Below are positions 44,093 to 52,023 of a stretch of DNA of 64,000 bases, in pieces. Source of the stretch: Micromonospora aurantiaca ATCC 27029. GTDB lineage: Bacteria; Actinomycetota; Actinomycetes; Mycobacteriales; Micromonosporaceae. Positions within the stretch are counted from its first letter, which is position 1. Every line of letters starts with the position of its first letter. The position numbers and the translations under genes are program-made. The stretch covers positions 2,294,001-2,358,000 of the forward strand of contig NC_014391.1 of NCBI RefSeq assembly GCF_000145235.1. Direction: 5' to 3'. The notes beneath the pieces were generated by a model. The model saw only the letters and a list, made by a program, of their open reading frames with translations, made no database searches and was not told the origin of the DNA.

Positions 44093-44830
44093 GTGCTGGA
44101 TCCCGCCGCGCCGCAACTCGTCATCAACGCCCGGACGCTGCTGTTCAGCTGGCTCCCGGCGGATCCCGGCGCGGTCGAGACGCTGGTGCCCGCCGGTCTG
44201 CGCCCGCACCCGCAGCGGCAGGTGTTCGTCAACCAGTACGTGGTCGACGACGAGACGCAGACCTCCGGCTTCGGGGCGTACTCGCTCACCTACCTGGGTG
44301 TCTCACTGGCGGACATGGACCCGCCCGACGGCGAGACGCCCGGCGGCTTGTGGACGCACTACCTCGCCTCCAGCGAGCGGGTCCGGCGGTACGCGGCCGC
44401 GCGGGGCGCTCCCGCCGCCGCCGGGGAGACCCGCCTCGACCTGCGCGGCGATCAGCTCACCGCCGAGACCCGGGCCGCCGACGGCACGCTGCTGATCCGG
44501 GTCACCGCCCGGATCGGGCACACCGGCACCGAGGCGCACAACGGCCACCACCGCTACCTCACCCGCCGCGACGGCGAGCTGATCGTCACCGACTACCCGT
44601 ACGTGGCCGAGCCGGTGTCACCGTTCGAGGTCGAGTCGGTGGAGTTCCCGGCGCCGGAGCACCCGGTCCACGCGCTGCGGCCGGCCAACCCGCTGCACGT
44701 CTGCTGGGGCTTCTACTCGCCACGCGTGTCGTTCGCGTACCCGGCCCGCCCGAACGTGCCGGACGAGGTGGCGGACCTTCACCAGGTGCCCGCCCGCCGG
44801 GCCCGCAGCGGCCTGCCGTCCGGGTCGTAG
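44093..44830 (+). CDS. Acetoacetate-decarboxylase-like / DUF2071-type protein
   Basis: 245 residues. The fold pattern resembles acetoacetate-decarboxylase-like proteins (PAGLRPHPQRQVFVNQYVVDD, then GFGAYSLTYLGVSL), but I cannot point to the Schiff-base lysine, so the decarboxylase activity is not supported. It is cytoplasmic, with no signal or helix. GTG 44093 follows GGAGG. Its last 52 bases overlap the end of the converging PLD-like gene. Confidence 0.65.
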   Translation: MLDPAAPQLVINARTLLFSWLPADPGAVETLVPAGLRPHPQRQVFVNQYVVDDETQTSGFGAYSLTYLGVSLADMDPPDGETPGGLWTHYLASSERVRRYAAARGAPAAAGETRLDLRGDQLTAETRAADGTLLIRVTARIGHTGTEAHNGHHRYLTRRDGELIVTDYPYVAEPVSPFEVESVEFPAPEHPVHALRPANPLHVCWGFYSPRVSFAYPARPNVPDEVADLHQVPARRARSGLPSGS

Positions 44831-46368
44831 ACCAGCCGGTACGCGGGCAGCGCCCAGAGCCGCGTACGCCAGGGCAACCGCTCCGGACGGTGGGGCCGCA
44901 ACCGGCCCGGCGGACGGGGACCGGCCCGGCCCCCGGCGTGCCAGCGATCCAGTTCCTCCGCCGCCGCGGTGATCGCCGCGACCGCGTCCGCCGGGTCCAG
45001 CAGGTCGTCGTCCTGCGCGCCGCCGGGATCACGGTCCAGGTGCTCGCGCCACAGCCTCAGCCGCAGGTCGCGGGCGAACACCCGGGCGCCGTCGCCCAGT
45101 CCGGCCAGGTCGGCCGGCGCCCGCTCGTCGCGGGTGTCGTCGAGCACCGCGCAGGACAGCTCGCTGTCGTGCGTCCAGGACCGGCGGTTGAAGTTGTCGC
45201 TGCCCACGCTGGCCCAGACGTCGTCCACCACGCAGACCTTGGCGTGCACGTACACCGGCGTCCCGTCGTGATTCTCCACGTCGAACACGTGCACCCGTTC
45301 CGGCGCGGCCCGGTGGCACAGCGACAGCGCCTGCTCCCGGCCGACCATGTTGGGCGGCAGCGCGAGCCGGCCGTCCACGTCCGGGTGCCGGGGCACGACC
45401 GCGACCAGGTGCAGGTCCGGGTGCTCGTGCAGCGCCTGCGCGAACAGCTCGGCCACCTCGGTCGACCAGAGGTACTGGTCCTCCAGGTAGATCAGCCGCC
45501 GGGCCCGGCGTACCGCCTTGGTGTAGCCGCGGGCCACCGTGCGCTCGCCGTCGGGGGCGAAGGAGTAGCGGGGCCGCACCGCCGGGTAGGTGCGCAGCAC
45601 CTGCACGTGGTGCGGCCCGCAGGGCGGCGGGTCGGCGGGCTGCTCGGGCAGCGGGTCCGGGCGCAGGTCGGAGCCGCGCAGCCGGTCCCGCAGGTACGCC
45701 ATCGGGTTCTCCGAGTCCAGCGGCATCGGGTCGGTCCACCGCTCCCGGAACGTGGTGTCCAGCGCGCCGACCACCGGCCCGCGCACCGCCAGCTGCACGT
45801 CGTGCCAGGGCGGCGTGGGGCCGTACCGGGGGGACATGCCGATCGGCTGCGGGTCGCCGGCGTGGCCGGCGTCGTCGCGGCGGCTGTGGCACAGGTCGAT
45901 GCCGCCGGCGAAGGCGACGTCGCGGCGCGGTTCGCCGGGGCGGCGCAGCACCACGAGCTTCTGGTGGTGCGAGCCGCCGCGCCGGACCCGCTGGTCGAGC
46001 AGCACCTCGCCGCCGGCGGCGCGGATCGCCTCGCTGAGGTCGCGGTTCTCCTCCTCGCTGTAGGAGAGCGTGTCGAGGTGGGAGCGCCAGATCAGGCCCT
46101 TGACGATGACCCCGCGCTGGGCGGCCTGGGCGAACAACTGCGCCACCGTGGGGCCGTCCGGGCGCATCCGCTCGTCCGGGTCACCACGCCAGTCGGTGAA
46201 GAACAGGTGGTCGCCTGCTGTGAGCGACTCCACCTCGCTGACCAGGCGGTCGAAGTACGCGGCACCGTGAATGAGGGGCTCGGCGAGGTTTCCATCGGTC
46301 CAGACGGGTAACTCTGACCTCGGGTTGGCGCGTTCCTGTGCGGTGAGGAACCAGTCCCGCAGAGTCAC
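44779..46368 (-). CDS. Phospholipase D-like protein
   Basis: 529 residues, two PLD domains. The second HKD motif is complete (HAKVCVVDD near residue 375, followed by GSDNFNRRSW). The first reads HHQKLVVLRR (near 165): His and Lys are kept but Arg replaces the Asp. Both motifs form one active site, so activity is likely though untested; the substrate could be phospholipid or another phosphodiester. No signal peptide is seen. ATG 46368. The 3' end overlaps the gene at 44093-44830 by 52 bases. Confidence 0.87.
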   Translation of the reverse strand: MTLRDWFLTAQERANPRSELPVWTDGNLAEPLIHGAAYFDRLVSEVESLTAGDHLFFTDWRGDPDERMRPDGPTVAQLFAQAAQRGVIVKGLIWRSHLDTLSYSEEENRDLSEAIRAAGGEVLLDQRVRRGGSHHQKLVVLRRPGEPRRDVAFAGGIDLCHSRRDDAGHAGDPQPIGMSPRYGPTPPWHDVQLAVRGPVVGALDTTFRERWTDPMPLDSENPMAYLRDRLRGSDLRPDPLPEQPADPPPCGPHHVQVLRTYPAVRPRYSFAPDGERTVARGYTKAVRRARRLIYLEDQYLWSTEVAELFAQALHEHPDLHLVAVVPRHPDVDGRLALPPNMVGREQALSLCHRAAPERVHVFDVENHDGTPVYVHAKVCVVDDVWASVGSDNFNRRSWTHDSELSCAVLDDTRDERAPADLAGLGDGARVFARDLRLRLWREHLDRDPGGAQDDDLLDPADAVAAITAAAEELDRWHAGGRAGPRPPGRLRPHRPERLPWRTRLWALPAYRLVYDPDGRPLRARRAGTW

Positions 46369-46509
46369 GTTCCACCCCCCGAGGTCGACGACGTCCTCAC
46401 ACGGTAGGACCCCCGGCAGGGCCCCGCACGTCGAGCAGCAGGTCGGCGTGGGTGCCGCGCGTCAGGGGTGCGCCGGACCCCTGGATCGCGATACCGAGGA
46501 GGCACCGAC

Positions 46510-46635
46510 ATGCCCGCCGAGACGACGAACACCGTGACCGACCGCGACCAGGCGGTGGAGGGGGAGCGGGGTGCGCTGGTGGCGGTCCTGTTGATGGTGA
46601 TCCTCGGGGTGGCCGGGATCTTCGCCGTCTCCTGA
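46510..46635 (+). CDS. Small single-helix membrane protein, 41 residues
   Basis: A polar N-terminus of about 22 residues (MPAETTNTVTDRDQ...) is followed by one hydrophobic helix (ALVAVLLMVILGVAGIFAVS) to the end. A strong Shine-Dalgarno (GAGGAGG) lies seven bases before ATG 46510, and a terminator hairpin lies just after the stop. These signals support a real, separately transcribed microprotein. No family is recognised. Confidence 0.72.
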   Translation: MPAETTNTVTDRDQAVEGERGALVAVLLMVILGVAGIFAVS

Positions 46636-46645
46636 GACCGCGGCC

Positions 46646-46671
46646 GGGCGCCCCGGCGAACCGGGGCGCCC
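46646..46671. terminator. Bidirectional terminator
   Basis: GGGCGCCCCGG (46646-46656) and CCGGGGCGCCC (46661-46671) form a perfect 11-bp stem with a CGAA loop, between the small membrane-protein gene and the converging pirin gene. Confidence 0.8.
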
Positions 46672-46679
46672 GTAGCAGG

Positions 46680-47666
46680 TCAGGGCCGGTCGCCCTGGCC
46701 GTCGCTGTGCGGCACCCGCCCGGTCGGGATCACCCCGAGCCGGCCGGCCTGGAAGTCCTCGACCGCCTGGATCAGCTCGGCGCGGGTGTTCATCACGAAC
46801 GGGCCGTAGTGCGCCACCGGCTCGCGGATCGGCTGGCCGCCCATCAGGTAGAGCTCCAGCGCCGGGGCGTTGGAGTCCTGCGTCCGGTCGGCGGTGATCC
46901 GCAACGCCTCACCGGGACCGTGCACGGCGAGCTGGCCGAGGTGGATCGGCCGCCGGTCGGTGCCGACCGTGCCGCGGCCGGCCAGCACGTACACCAGCGC
47001 GTTGAAGTCGGACCGCCAGGGCAGGCTCAGCTCGGCGCCGGGCTGCAACGTGACGTGCGCGATGGTGATCGGCGTGTGCGTCGAGCCCGGACCCCGGTGC
47101 CCGGCGACCTCGCCCGCGATGACCCGGATCAGGCCGCCGCCGTCGGGCGTGGTCAGCAGCGCCGACTCCCGGCCGCGGATGTCCTGGTAGCGCGGCGCGC
47201 TCATCTTGGCGACCCGGGGCAGGTTGACCCAGAGCTGGAGGCCGTGGAACAGCCCGCCGCTCATCACCAGGTGCTCCGGCGGCGCCTCGATGTGAAGCAG
47301 GCCACTGCCTGCAGTCATCCACTGGGTGTCGCCGTCGGTGATGGTGCCGCCGCCACCCGTCGAGTCCTGGTGGTCCATGATCCCGTCGATCATGTAGGTC
47401 ACCGTCTCGAAGCCGCGGTGCGGGTGCCAGGAGGTGCCCTTCGGCTCGCCCGGCGCGTAGTCGACCTCGCCCATCTGGTCGAGGTGGATGAACGGGTCCA
47501 GCTCGGTCATCGGCACGCCGGCGAAGGCCCGGCGGACCGGGAAGCCTTCGCCCTCGTACCCGCTGGGGGCGGTGGTGACCCGGCGGACCTGGCGGTATTC
47601 GGTGGCCTCGCCGAGTTCGGGCAGGCGGGGCAGGACGAGGACGTCGTCGACGGTGATCGCGGGCAT
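46680..47666 (-). CDS. Pirin family protein
   Basis: 328 residues with two cupin domains. The N-terminal metal site is visible in HPHRGFETVTYMIDG (His-x-His) and the later GSGLLHIEAPPEH, giving the usual three His and one Glu. Pirins bind iron; some are quercetin dioxygenases, others are redox-linked regulators. ATG 47666 follows AAGGAG. It lies 11 bases after the MarR gene in the same orientation, so it is under control of that regulator. Confidence 0.92.
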   Translation of the reverse strand: MPAITVDDVLVLPRLPELGEATEYRQVRRVTTAPSGYEGEGFPVRRAFAGVPMTELDPFIHLDQMGEVDYAPGEPKGTSWHPHRGFETVTYMIDGIMDHQDSTGGGGTITDGDTQWMTAGSGLLHIEAPPEHLVMSGGLFHGLQLWVNLPRVAKMSAPRYQDIRGRESALLTTPDGGGLIRVIAGEVAGHRGPGSTHTPITIAHVTLQPGAELSLPWRSDFNALVYVLAGRGTVGTDRRPIHLGQLAVHGPGEALRITADRTQDSNAPALELYLMGGQPIREPVAHYGPFVMNTRAELIQAVEDFQAGRLGVIPTGRVPHSDGQGDRP

Positions 47667-47677
47667 CGCGGGACTCC

Positions 47678-48160
47678 TTACTTGTCGGCCGGGGTGGACG
47701 ACGCGGTGCGGTCGGCGCGCAGGCGCCGGCCGAGCCGCTCGAAGACCCGGGTGAGGCAGGCGACCTCGGCGTCGTCGAGGTCGTCGATCAGGTGGGCGCG
47801 TACGGAGCGCAGGTGGTGCGGCGCGGCCTCGCGCAGGGCGAGCAGGCCGGCCGCGGTGAGCACTGCCTCGCTGCCGCGCCGGTCCGCCGGACACGCCTCC
47901 TTCGCGACGAGGCCGCGCTTGCGCATCGTGGTGATCTGGTAGGTCAGCCGGCTCGGTGAGAACACCAGCCGGTCGGCCAGCTCACCCATGCGCAGCCGCT
48001 GGCCGGGCGCCTCGGAGAGCAGCACCAGCACGTGGTAGTCGGCGAAGCTCAGGTCGCTGTCGGCGCGCAGGTCGTCCTCGAGCCGGGTGAACAGCCGCTG
48101 GCTCGACTCGATGTACGCGCGCCAGCAGGCCATCCGCTCCGCGTCCAGGCTCTCCGTCAT
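47678..48160 (-). CDS. MarR family transcriptional regulator
   Basis: 160 residues. The winged helix-turn-helix occupies about 35-105 (LSFADYHVLVLLSEAPGQRLRMGELA, then FSPSRLTYQITTMRKRGLV, and the wing CPADRRGSEAVLT). Dimerises through N- and C-terminal helices. Heads the marR-pirin operon. Two matching AT-rich dyads upstream (48180-48192 and 48235-48247) are its likely operators, so it should repress itself, the pirin gene and the divergent DUF1684 gene. A cysteine in the wing (EACPADRR) could sense oxidants. Confidence 0.92.
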   Translation of the reverse strand: MTESLDAERMACWRAYIESSQRLFTRLEDDLRADSDLSFADYHVLVLLSEAPGQRLRMGELADRLVFSPSRLTYQITTMRKRGLVAKEACPADRRGSEAVLTAAGLLALREAAPHHLRSVRAHLIDDLDDAEVACLTRVFERLGRRLRADRTASSTPADK

Positions 48161-48179
48161 GCCTCCGAGACTAGCACTA

Positions 48180-48247
48180 TTTAAAATTTAAACAAGTGCC
48201 CTGTCGTGCTCGGCCGGCCAGGCTGGGATGACTCTTCAAAACTTGAA
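48180..48247. promoter_or_regulatory. Two MarR-type operator dyads in the divergent promoter
   Basis: TTTAAAATTTAAA (48180-48192) and TTCAAAACTTGAA (48235-48247) share the 13-base pattern TTYAAAAYTTRAA, 55 bases apart. The first lies 19 bases before marR; the second overlaps the -35 region of the DUF1684 gene, whose -10 TAGGGT is at 48262-48267. Each promoter therefore has its own copy of the site. Confidence 0.72.
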
Positions 48248-48273
48248 CGGGTGACCCCGGCTAGGGTCGGGGG

Positions 48274-48858
48274 ATGGACGATCTCGACCTGCTCGACTGG
48301 CGGGAGCGGGTGGCCCGGCTCTACCTGTCCGACCTCGACCTGACCGGCTTCCGGGCCGCGCGCGACGAGCTGTTCCGCACCCATCCGAGCAGCCCGGTGC
48401 CGCCCGCCGACCGGCCCGGCTTCACCGGCCTGCGCTGGTACCCGCCCGACCCGTCGGCGGTGGTGGAGGCGCCGCTGCGCCCCGCCTCCGGTGAGCTGCG
48501 CATCGACACCGGCGGCCCGGACGGGGTGGTCGCGTACCGGCGGGTCGCGGTCGCCGGGACGCCGTGGGGACCGCTCACGCTGTGGTGGATCGAGGCGTAC
48601 GGGGGCGGGCTGTTCCTGCCGCTGCGCGACGGCACCTGCGGCGACGGCTCGTACGGCGGGGGCCGGTACCTCACCGACACGGTCAAGGGCACCTTCGGCC
48701 GGGGCCTGACAGTGCTCCCCGGTGACCGGGTCCGCCTGGACGCCAACTACCTCTACAACCCCAGTTGCGCCTACGACGACAGGTGGGCCTGCCCGCTGGC
48801 GCCGCCGGAGAACCGGGTGGACGTGCCGCTGCGTGCAGGGGAGCGGGCGTACCACTGA
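48274..48858 (+). CDS. DUF1684 domain-containing protein
   Basis: 194 residues. The C-terminal two thirds carry the DUF1684 signature: LFLPLRDGTCGDGSYGGGRYL, then LDANYLYNPSCAYDDRWACPLAPPENR. Function is unknown; the conserved Asp, Asn and Cys residues look like an active site. It is divergent from the marR-pirin operon and has a MarR dyad over its promoter, so it is probably part of the same response. TAGGGT lies six bases before ATG 48274, so the mRNA is likely leaderless. Confidence 0.85.
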   Translation: MDDLDLLDWRERVARLYLSDLDLTGFRAARDELFRTHPSSPVPPADRPGFTGLRWYPPDPSAVVEAPLRPASGELRIDTGGPDGVVAYRRVAVAGTPWGPLTLWWIEAYGGGLFLPLRDGTCGDGSYGGGRYLTDTVKGTFGRGLTVLPGDRVRLDANYLYNPSCAYDDRWACPLAPPENRVDVPLRAGERAYH

Positions 48859-48863
48859 CGCGG

Positions 48864-48894
48864 CGAGGGAGGACCCCGGCGGGGCCCTCCCTCG
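48864..48894. terminator. Terminator hairpin
   Basis: CGAGGGAGG (48864-48872) pairs with CCTCCCTCG (48886-48894), with an inner CCCC/GGGG stem, between the converging DUF1684 and stress-protein genes. Confidence 0.75.
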
Positions 48895-48911
48895 ATGTCG
48901 CGTACCGCCGG

Positions 48912-49499
48912 TCAGCGGGCGGTGGCACCGGTCGGTGTCAGGTGCATCCGGCTCAGCAGCTGCTGGGCCTGGCCGGCCATCTCCGCGTCCACAGTCACCG
49001 CGTACTGGGCGGCGCGCAGTGAACTGGCCGACGTGAAGTCACGCTGCCCACCGCTCATGGCGTGCGCGACAGCGCCGAACACGGCTCCCCAGATCGCGCC
49101 GATCACCAGCCCGACCAGGATCACCGCCAGCCAGTTCCCGGCGGTGAAGATGCCGAACAACAAGCCGATGAACAAGCCGAACCAGGCGCCGGTCCCGGCC
49201 CCGAGCAGGGCCGCCCGGCCCGTGGTGAGCCGTCCCATCACGGTCTCCACGAGCGTGAGGTCCGTACCGACGATCGAGGTACGTTCCACCGGGAACCGGT
49301 TGTCGGCCAGATAGTCCACCACGCGCTGGGCGGACGGATAGTCCGGGTACGAGCCGATCGTGACGGTCGGCGCCCCGGCATGCGGGCCGTGCCCGTCCCC
49401 GCTCGGCGGCGTCGGGCGACCGCCCGGTCCGGACGGGAGGTTGTCGCTGCCCGGCATTCCGGGTTGCCAGGCCGCGGTCGGAGTCGAGGGTCTGGTCAT
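48912..49499 (-). CDS. General stress protein 17M-like (glycine-zipper) protein
   Basis: 195 residues. A Pro/Gly-rich leader of about 45 residues precedes the 17M-type domain (TVTIGSYPDYPSAQRVVDYLADN, then VERTSIVGTDLTLVE), followed by Gly-rich hydrophobic helices (GAGTGAWFGLFIGLLFGIF and VGLVIGAIWGAVFGAVAHAM) that likely insert in the membrane. Commonly part of stress regulons; function unknown. ATG 49499 is chosen because AAGGAGG lies six bases upstream. A weak stress-type promoter may lie upstream, but its match is poor. Confidence 0.82.
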   Translation of the reverse strand: MTRPSTPTAAWQPGMPGSDNLPSGPGGRPTPPSGDGHGPHAGAPTVTIGSYPDYPSAQRVVDYLADNRFPVERTSIVGTDLTLVETVMGRLTTGRAALLGAGTGAWFGLFIGLLFGIFTAGNWLAVILVGLVIGAIWGAVFGAVAHAMSGGQRDFTSASSLRAAQYAVTVDAEMAGQAQQLLSRMHLTPTGATAR

Positions 49500-49611
49500 G
49501 AGCATCCTCCTTCGTCAACCCGCCGCGTTCCCGGCGCCGGGCAGCGGTAACGCGCCGGGCCGGACCGATGTGGCGAGGCATGCCGGTGCCCCGGGCCGGG
49601 TAGCCACACCC

Positions 49612-51438
49612 GTGCCGACCCGACACATCAGCGAGCACGGCTTCCTCGCCGACGGGCGTAGCGCGGCGCTGGTCGACCGCGACGGCTCGGTCAACTGGTG
49701 GTGCCCGCCCCGGTTCGACGCGCCGTCGGTGTTCGGGCGGCTGCTCGACGAGGGCGCCGGGCACTGGAGCATCCGCCCCGAGGGCGCGGCCACCAGCACG
49801 CGGTCCTACCTGGACGACACGCTGGTGCTGCGTACCGTCTTCACCACGGCGACCGGCACGGTCGCCGTCACCGACGCGCTGGCGCTGGAGCCCGGCGCGC
49901 GCGGTCACGACATCGGGATGCACTCGCCCCGGGTGCTCGCCCGGCTGGTCGAGGGGCTCACCGGCGAGGTGCCGATGCGCGTCGAGTACGCGCCGCGGTT
50001 CGAGTACGGCCGGGTCGGCGCCTACCTGACCGATCGCGACGGGGTGGTGGCCGCCACCGCCGGCGCCTGCCGGCTGGAGCTGCGCGCCGACGTTCCGCTG
50101 ACAGTCGCCGAGGGGGCCGCCGCCGGGCGGTTCACCGCCCGCGCCGGCAGCACCCACCGCTTCACCCTCGGGTACGCCCCGACGTACGCCGGCGCCGCGC
50201 CCGCGCTGCCCGACGCCGCCGAGGTGGTGGCCGGGACGGTCGCCGGCTGGCGGTCCTGGTCGGCGCTGCACGACTACCGGGGCGAGTACCGCGACGAGGT
50301 GCGGCGCAGCGCGCTCGCGGTGCAGGGCATGACGTACGCGCCCAGCGGCGCGGTCGTCGCGGCGGCCACCACCTCGGTGCCGGAGCGGCTCGGCGGCGAC
50401 CGCAACTACGACTACCGCTACGTCTGGCTGCGCGACTTCAGCCTCACCCTCCAGGCGCTCTGGCGGGCGGCCTGCCCGGACGAGGCGGACCGGCAGTTCA
50501 CCTGGGTGGCGCGGGCGATGGGCCGGATCGGCGACGAGCCGGTGCCGATCATGTACGGCGTCGAGGGGGAGCGGGACCTGACCGAGCACGACCTCGACCA
50601 CCTGGCCGGGTACGAGCACAGCCGGCCGGTGCTCGTCGGCAACGACGCCTGGCGGCAGCGGCAGAACGACGTGCTGGGCGAGGTGCTCGACGCCGCCTGG
50701 CTGATGCGGTACTACCTCGACCCGATGTCACCCGAGGTCCGCGACCTGCTGCGTACGCTCGCCGACCAGGCCGAGCGCGGCTGGCACCGGCCCGACGCGG
50801 GGATGTGGGAGGGGCGCGGGCCGGAGCGGCACTACGTGTCGTCGAAGGTGGAGTGCTGGACCGCGCTGGACCGGGCGGTCCGGTTCGGCTCCCGCATCGG
50901 CGAGCCCGCCGACGTGGCGCGCTGGGTCGCCGCGCGCGACGAGATACGGGCGGCCGTGCTCACTCACGGCTGGAACGAGCGGGTCGGCGCGTACACCGGG
51001 GCGTTCGGGTCCGACGATCTGGACGCCTCGGTTCTGGTCATGCCGCTCGTCGGTTTCCTGCCGGCGCACGATCCGCGGATGCGCGCCACGATGGACGTGC
51101 TGGAGCGGCGGTTGTCCCGCGACGGGCTGCTGCGCCGCTGGGACGGCGACCCGGCCGGGTTCGTGATCTGCTCGTTCTGGCTGGCCGCCTGCCTGGCCGA
51201 GGCGGGGGAGCTGGACCGGGCCCGGCGGCTGTTCGAACGGCTGGCCGCCCGCACGAACGACCTCGGCCTGTACGCCGAGCAGATCGACCAGGACACCGGC
51301 GAGCAGGTCGGCAACTTCCCGCAGGCGTACTCACACATCGGCCTGATCATCGCCGCCGGCCGCATCACCGACGCCGCCGCCCGCGCCCCCGCCCCCACCT
51401 CCCACCGCCACCCCGCGCCCGCTTCGCGTCGATCATGA
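49612..51438 (+). CDS. GH15-family glycoside hydrolase (glucoamylase/trehalase-like)
   Basis: 608 residues from GTG 49612. An N-terminal beta-sandwich (SEHGFLADGRSAALVDRDGSVNWWC) precedes an (alpha/alpha)6 barrel with DRNYDYRYVWLRDFSLTL-like GDRNYDYRYVWLRD, the acidic WEGRGPERHYVSSKVECW region and the C-terminal NFPQAYSHIGLI. Members cleave alpha-glucosidic bonds, including trehalose in actinobacteria; no signal peptide, so cytoplasmic. ATG 49498 would share its CATG with the divergent gene and leave no promoter room, so GTG 49612 (or GTG 49570) is preferred. The last 20-25 residues (PAPTSHRHPAPASRRS) come from a C-rich tract and the repeat at 51430, which also provides the stop. Confidence 0.88.
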   Translation: MPTRHISEHGFLADGRSAALVDRDGSVNWWCPPRFDAPSVFGRLLDEGAGHWSIRPEGAATSTRSYLDDTLVLRTVFTTATGTVAVTDALALEPGARGHDIGMHSPRVLARLVEGLTGEVPMRVEYAPRFEYGRVGAYLTDRDGVVAATAGACRLELRADVPLTVAEGAAAGRFTARAGSTHRFTLGYAPTYAGAAPALPDAAEVVAGTVAGWRSWSALHDYRGEYRDEVRRSALAVQGMTYAPSGAVVAAATTSVPERLGGDRNYDYRYVWLRDFSLTLQALWRAACPDEADRQFTWVARAMGRIGDEPVPIMYGVEGERDLTEHDLDHLAGYEHSRPVLVGNDAWRQRQNDVLGEVLDAAWLMRYYLDPMSPEVRDLLRTLADQAERGWHRPDAGMWEGRGPERHYVSSKVECWTALDRAVRFGSRIGEPADVARWVAARDEIRAAVLTHGWNERVGAYTGAFGSDDLDASVLVMPLVGFLPAHDPRMRATMDVLERRLSRDGLLRRWDGDPAGFVICSFWLAACLAEAGELDRARRLFERLAARTNDLGLYAEQIDQDTGEQVGNFPQAYSHIGLIIAAGRITDAAARAPAPTSHRHPAPASRRS

Positions 51439-51486
51439 GGTTGACGCCGAAGTCGATCTCCCTGAGTGCCGCCAACTTCATGATCG
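51430..51486. repeat. Palindromic element, 57-bp class, copy 2, containing the GH15 stop codon
   Basis: Arms CGATCATGAGGTTG (51430-51443) and CAACTTCATGATCG (51473-51486) match those of 22723-22779 base for base, and the total length is the same, but the centre is different. The TGA of the GH15 gene (51436-51438) lies inside the left arm. C-rich sequence (51388-51429) precedes; the G-rich flank (51487-51520) provides the ribosome-binding region of the next gene. Confidence 0.85.
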
Positions 51487-51520
51487 CCGCGGGCAACGGG
51501 GGGTGGGGGAGGATGAGGGG

Positions 51521-52021
51521 GTGGAACTCGTGATCATGGCGGACACGCATGTGCCCAAGCGGGCGCGGGATCTTCCGGCGGTGCTGTGGGGGGCCGTGGA
51601 GGCCGCGGATGTCGTGGTGCACGCGGGGGACTGGGTGGACGTGGCGCTGCTGGACGCGCTGGAGGAGCGGTCGCGCCGCCTGGTCGGCGTGTACGGCAAC
51701 AACGACGGGCCGGAGCTGCGCGCCCGGCTGCCCGAGGTGGCCCGGGTCGAGCTGGACGGCCTGCGCGTCGCCGTGGTGCACGAGACCGGCCCGAAGACCC
51801 GCCGCGAGGAGCGCTGCGCCGCCGCGTACGGCGACTGCGACCTGCTCGTCTTCGGGCACTCGCACATCCCGTGGGACACCGTCGCCCCGGGTGGTCTGCG
51901 CCTGCTCAACCCCGGCTCACCCACCGACCGGCGGGCGCAGCCGTACGCCACCTACCTGACCGCCCGGGTGGTGGCGGGGCGGCTCGACCGCGTCGAGCTG
52001 CACCGCCTGCCCCCGCGCTGA
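51521..52021 (+). CDS. YfcE/MJ0936-type metallophosphoesterase
   Basis: 166 residues of the calcineurin-like phosphodiesterase superfamily. Metal-binding motifs in order: ADTHVPKRA (DxH), HAGDWVD, YGNNDGPE (GN-D), and FGHSHIP (GHSH). Splits a phosphodiester, target unknown. GTG 51521 gives the conserved start MELVIMADTHVP; GTG and ATG codons just downstream are alternatives. The G-rich right flank of the palindromic element forms its ribosome-binding region (GGGGGAGGATGAGGGG). Confidence 0.88.
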   Translation: MELVIMADTHVPKRARDLPAVLWGAVEAADVVVHAGDWVDVALLDALEERSRRLVGVYGNNDGPELRARLPEVARVELDGLRVAVVHETGPKTRREERCAAAYGDCDLLVFGHSHIPWDTVAPGGLRLLNPGSPTDRRAQPYATYLTARVVAGRLDRVELHRLPPR

Positions 52022-52023
52022 CC

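Noticed and set aside
49498..49611. GH15 start at ATG 49498
   Set aside because: It shares a CATG with the divergent stress-protein start, leaving no space for promoters, and the added 38 residues lack homology to GH15 proteins.
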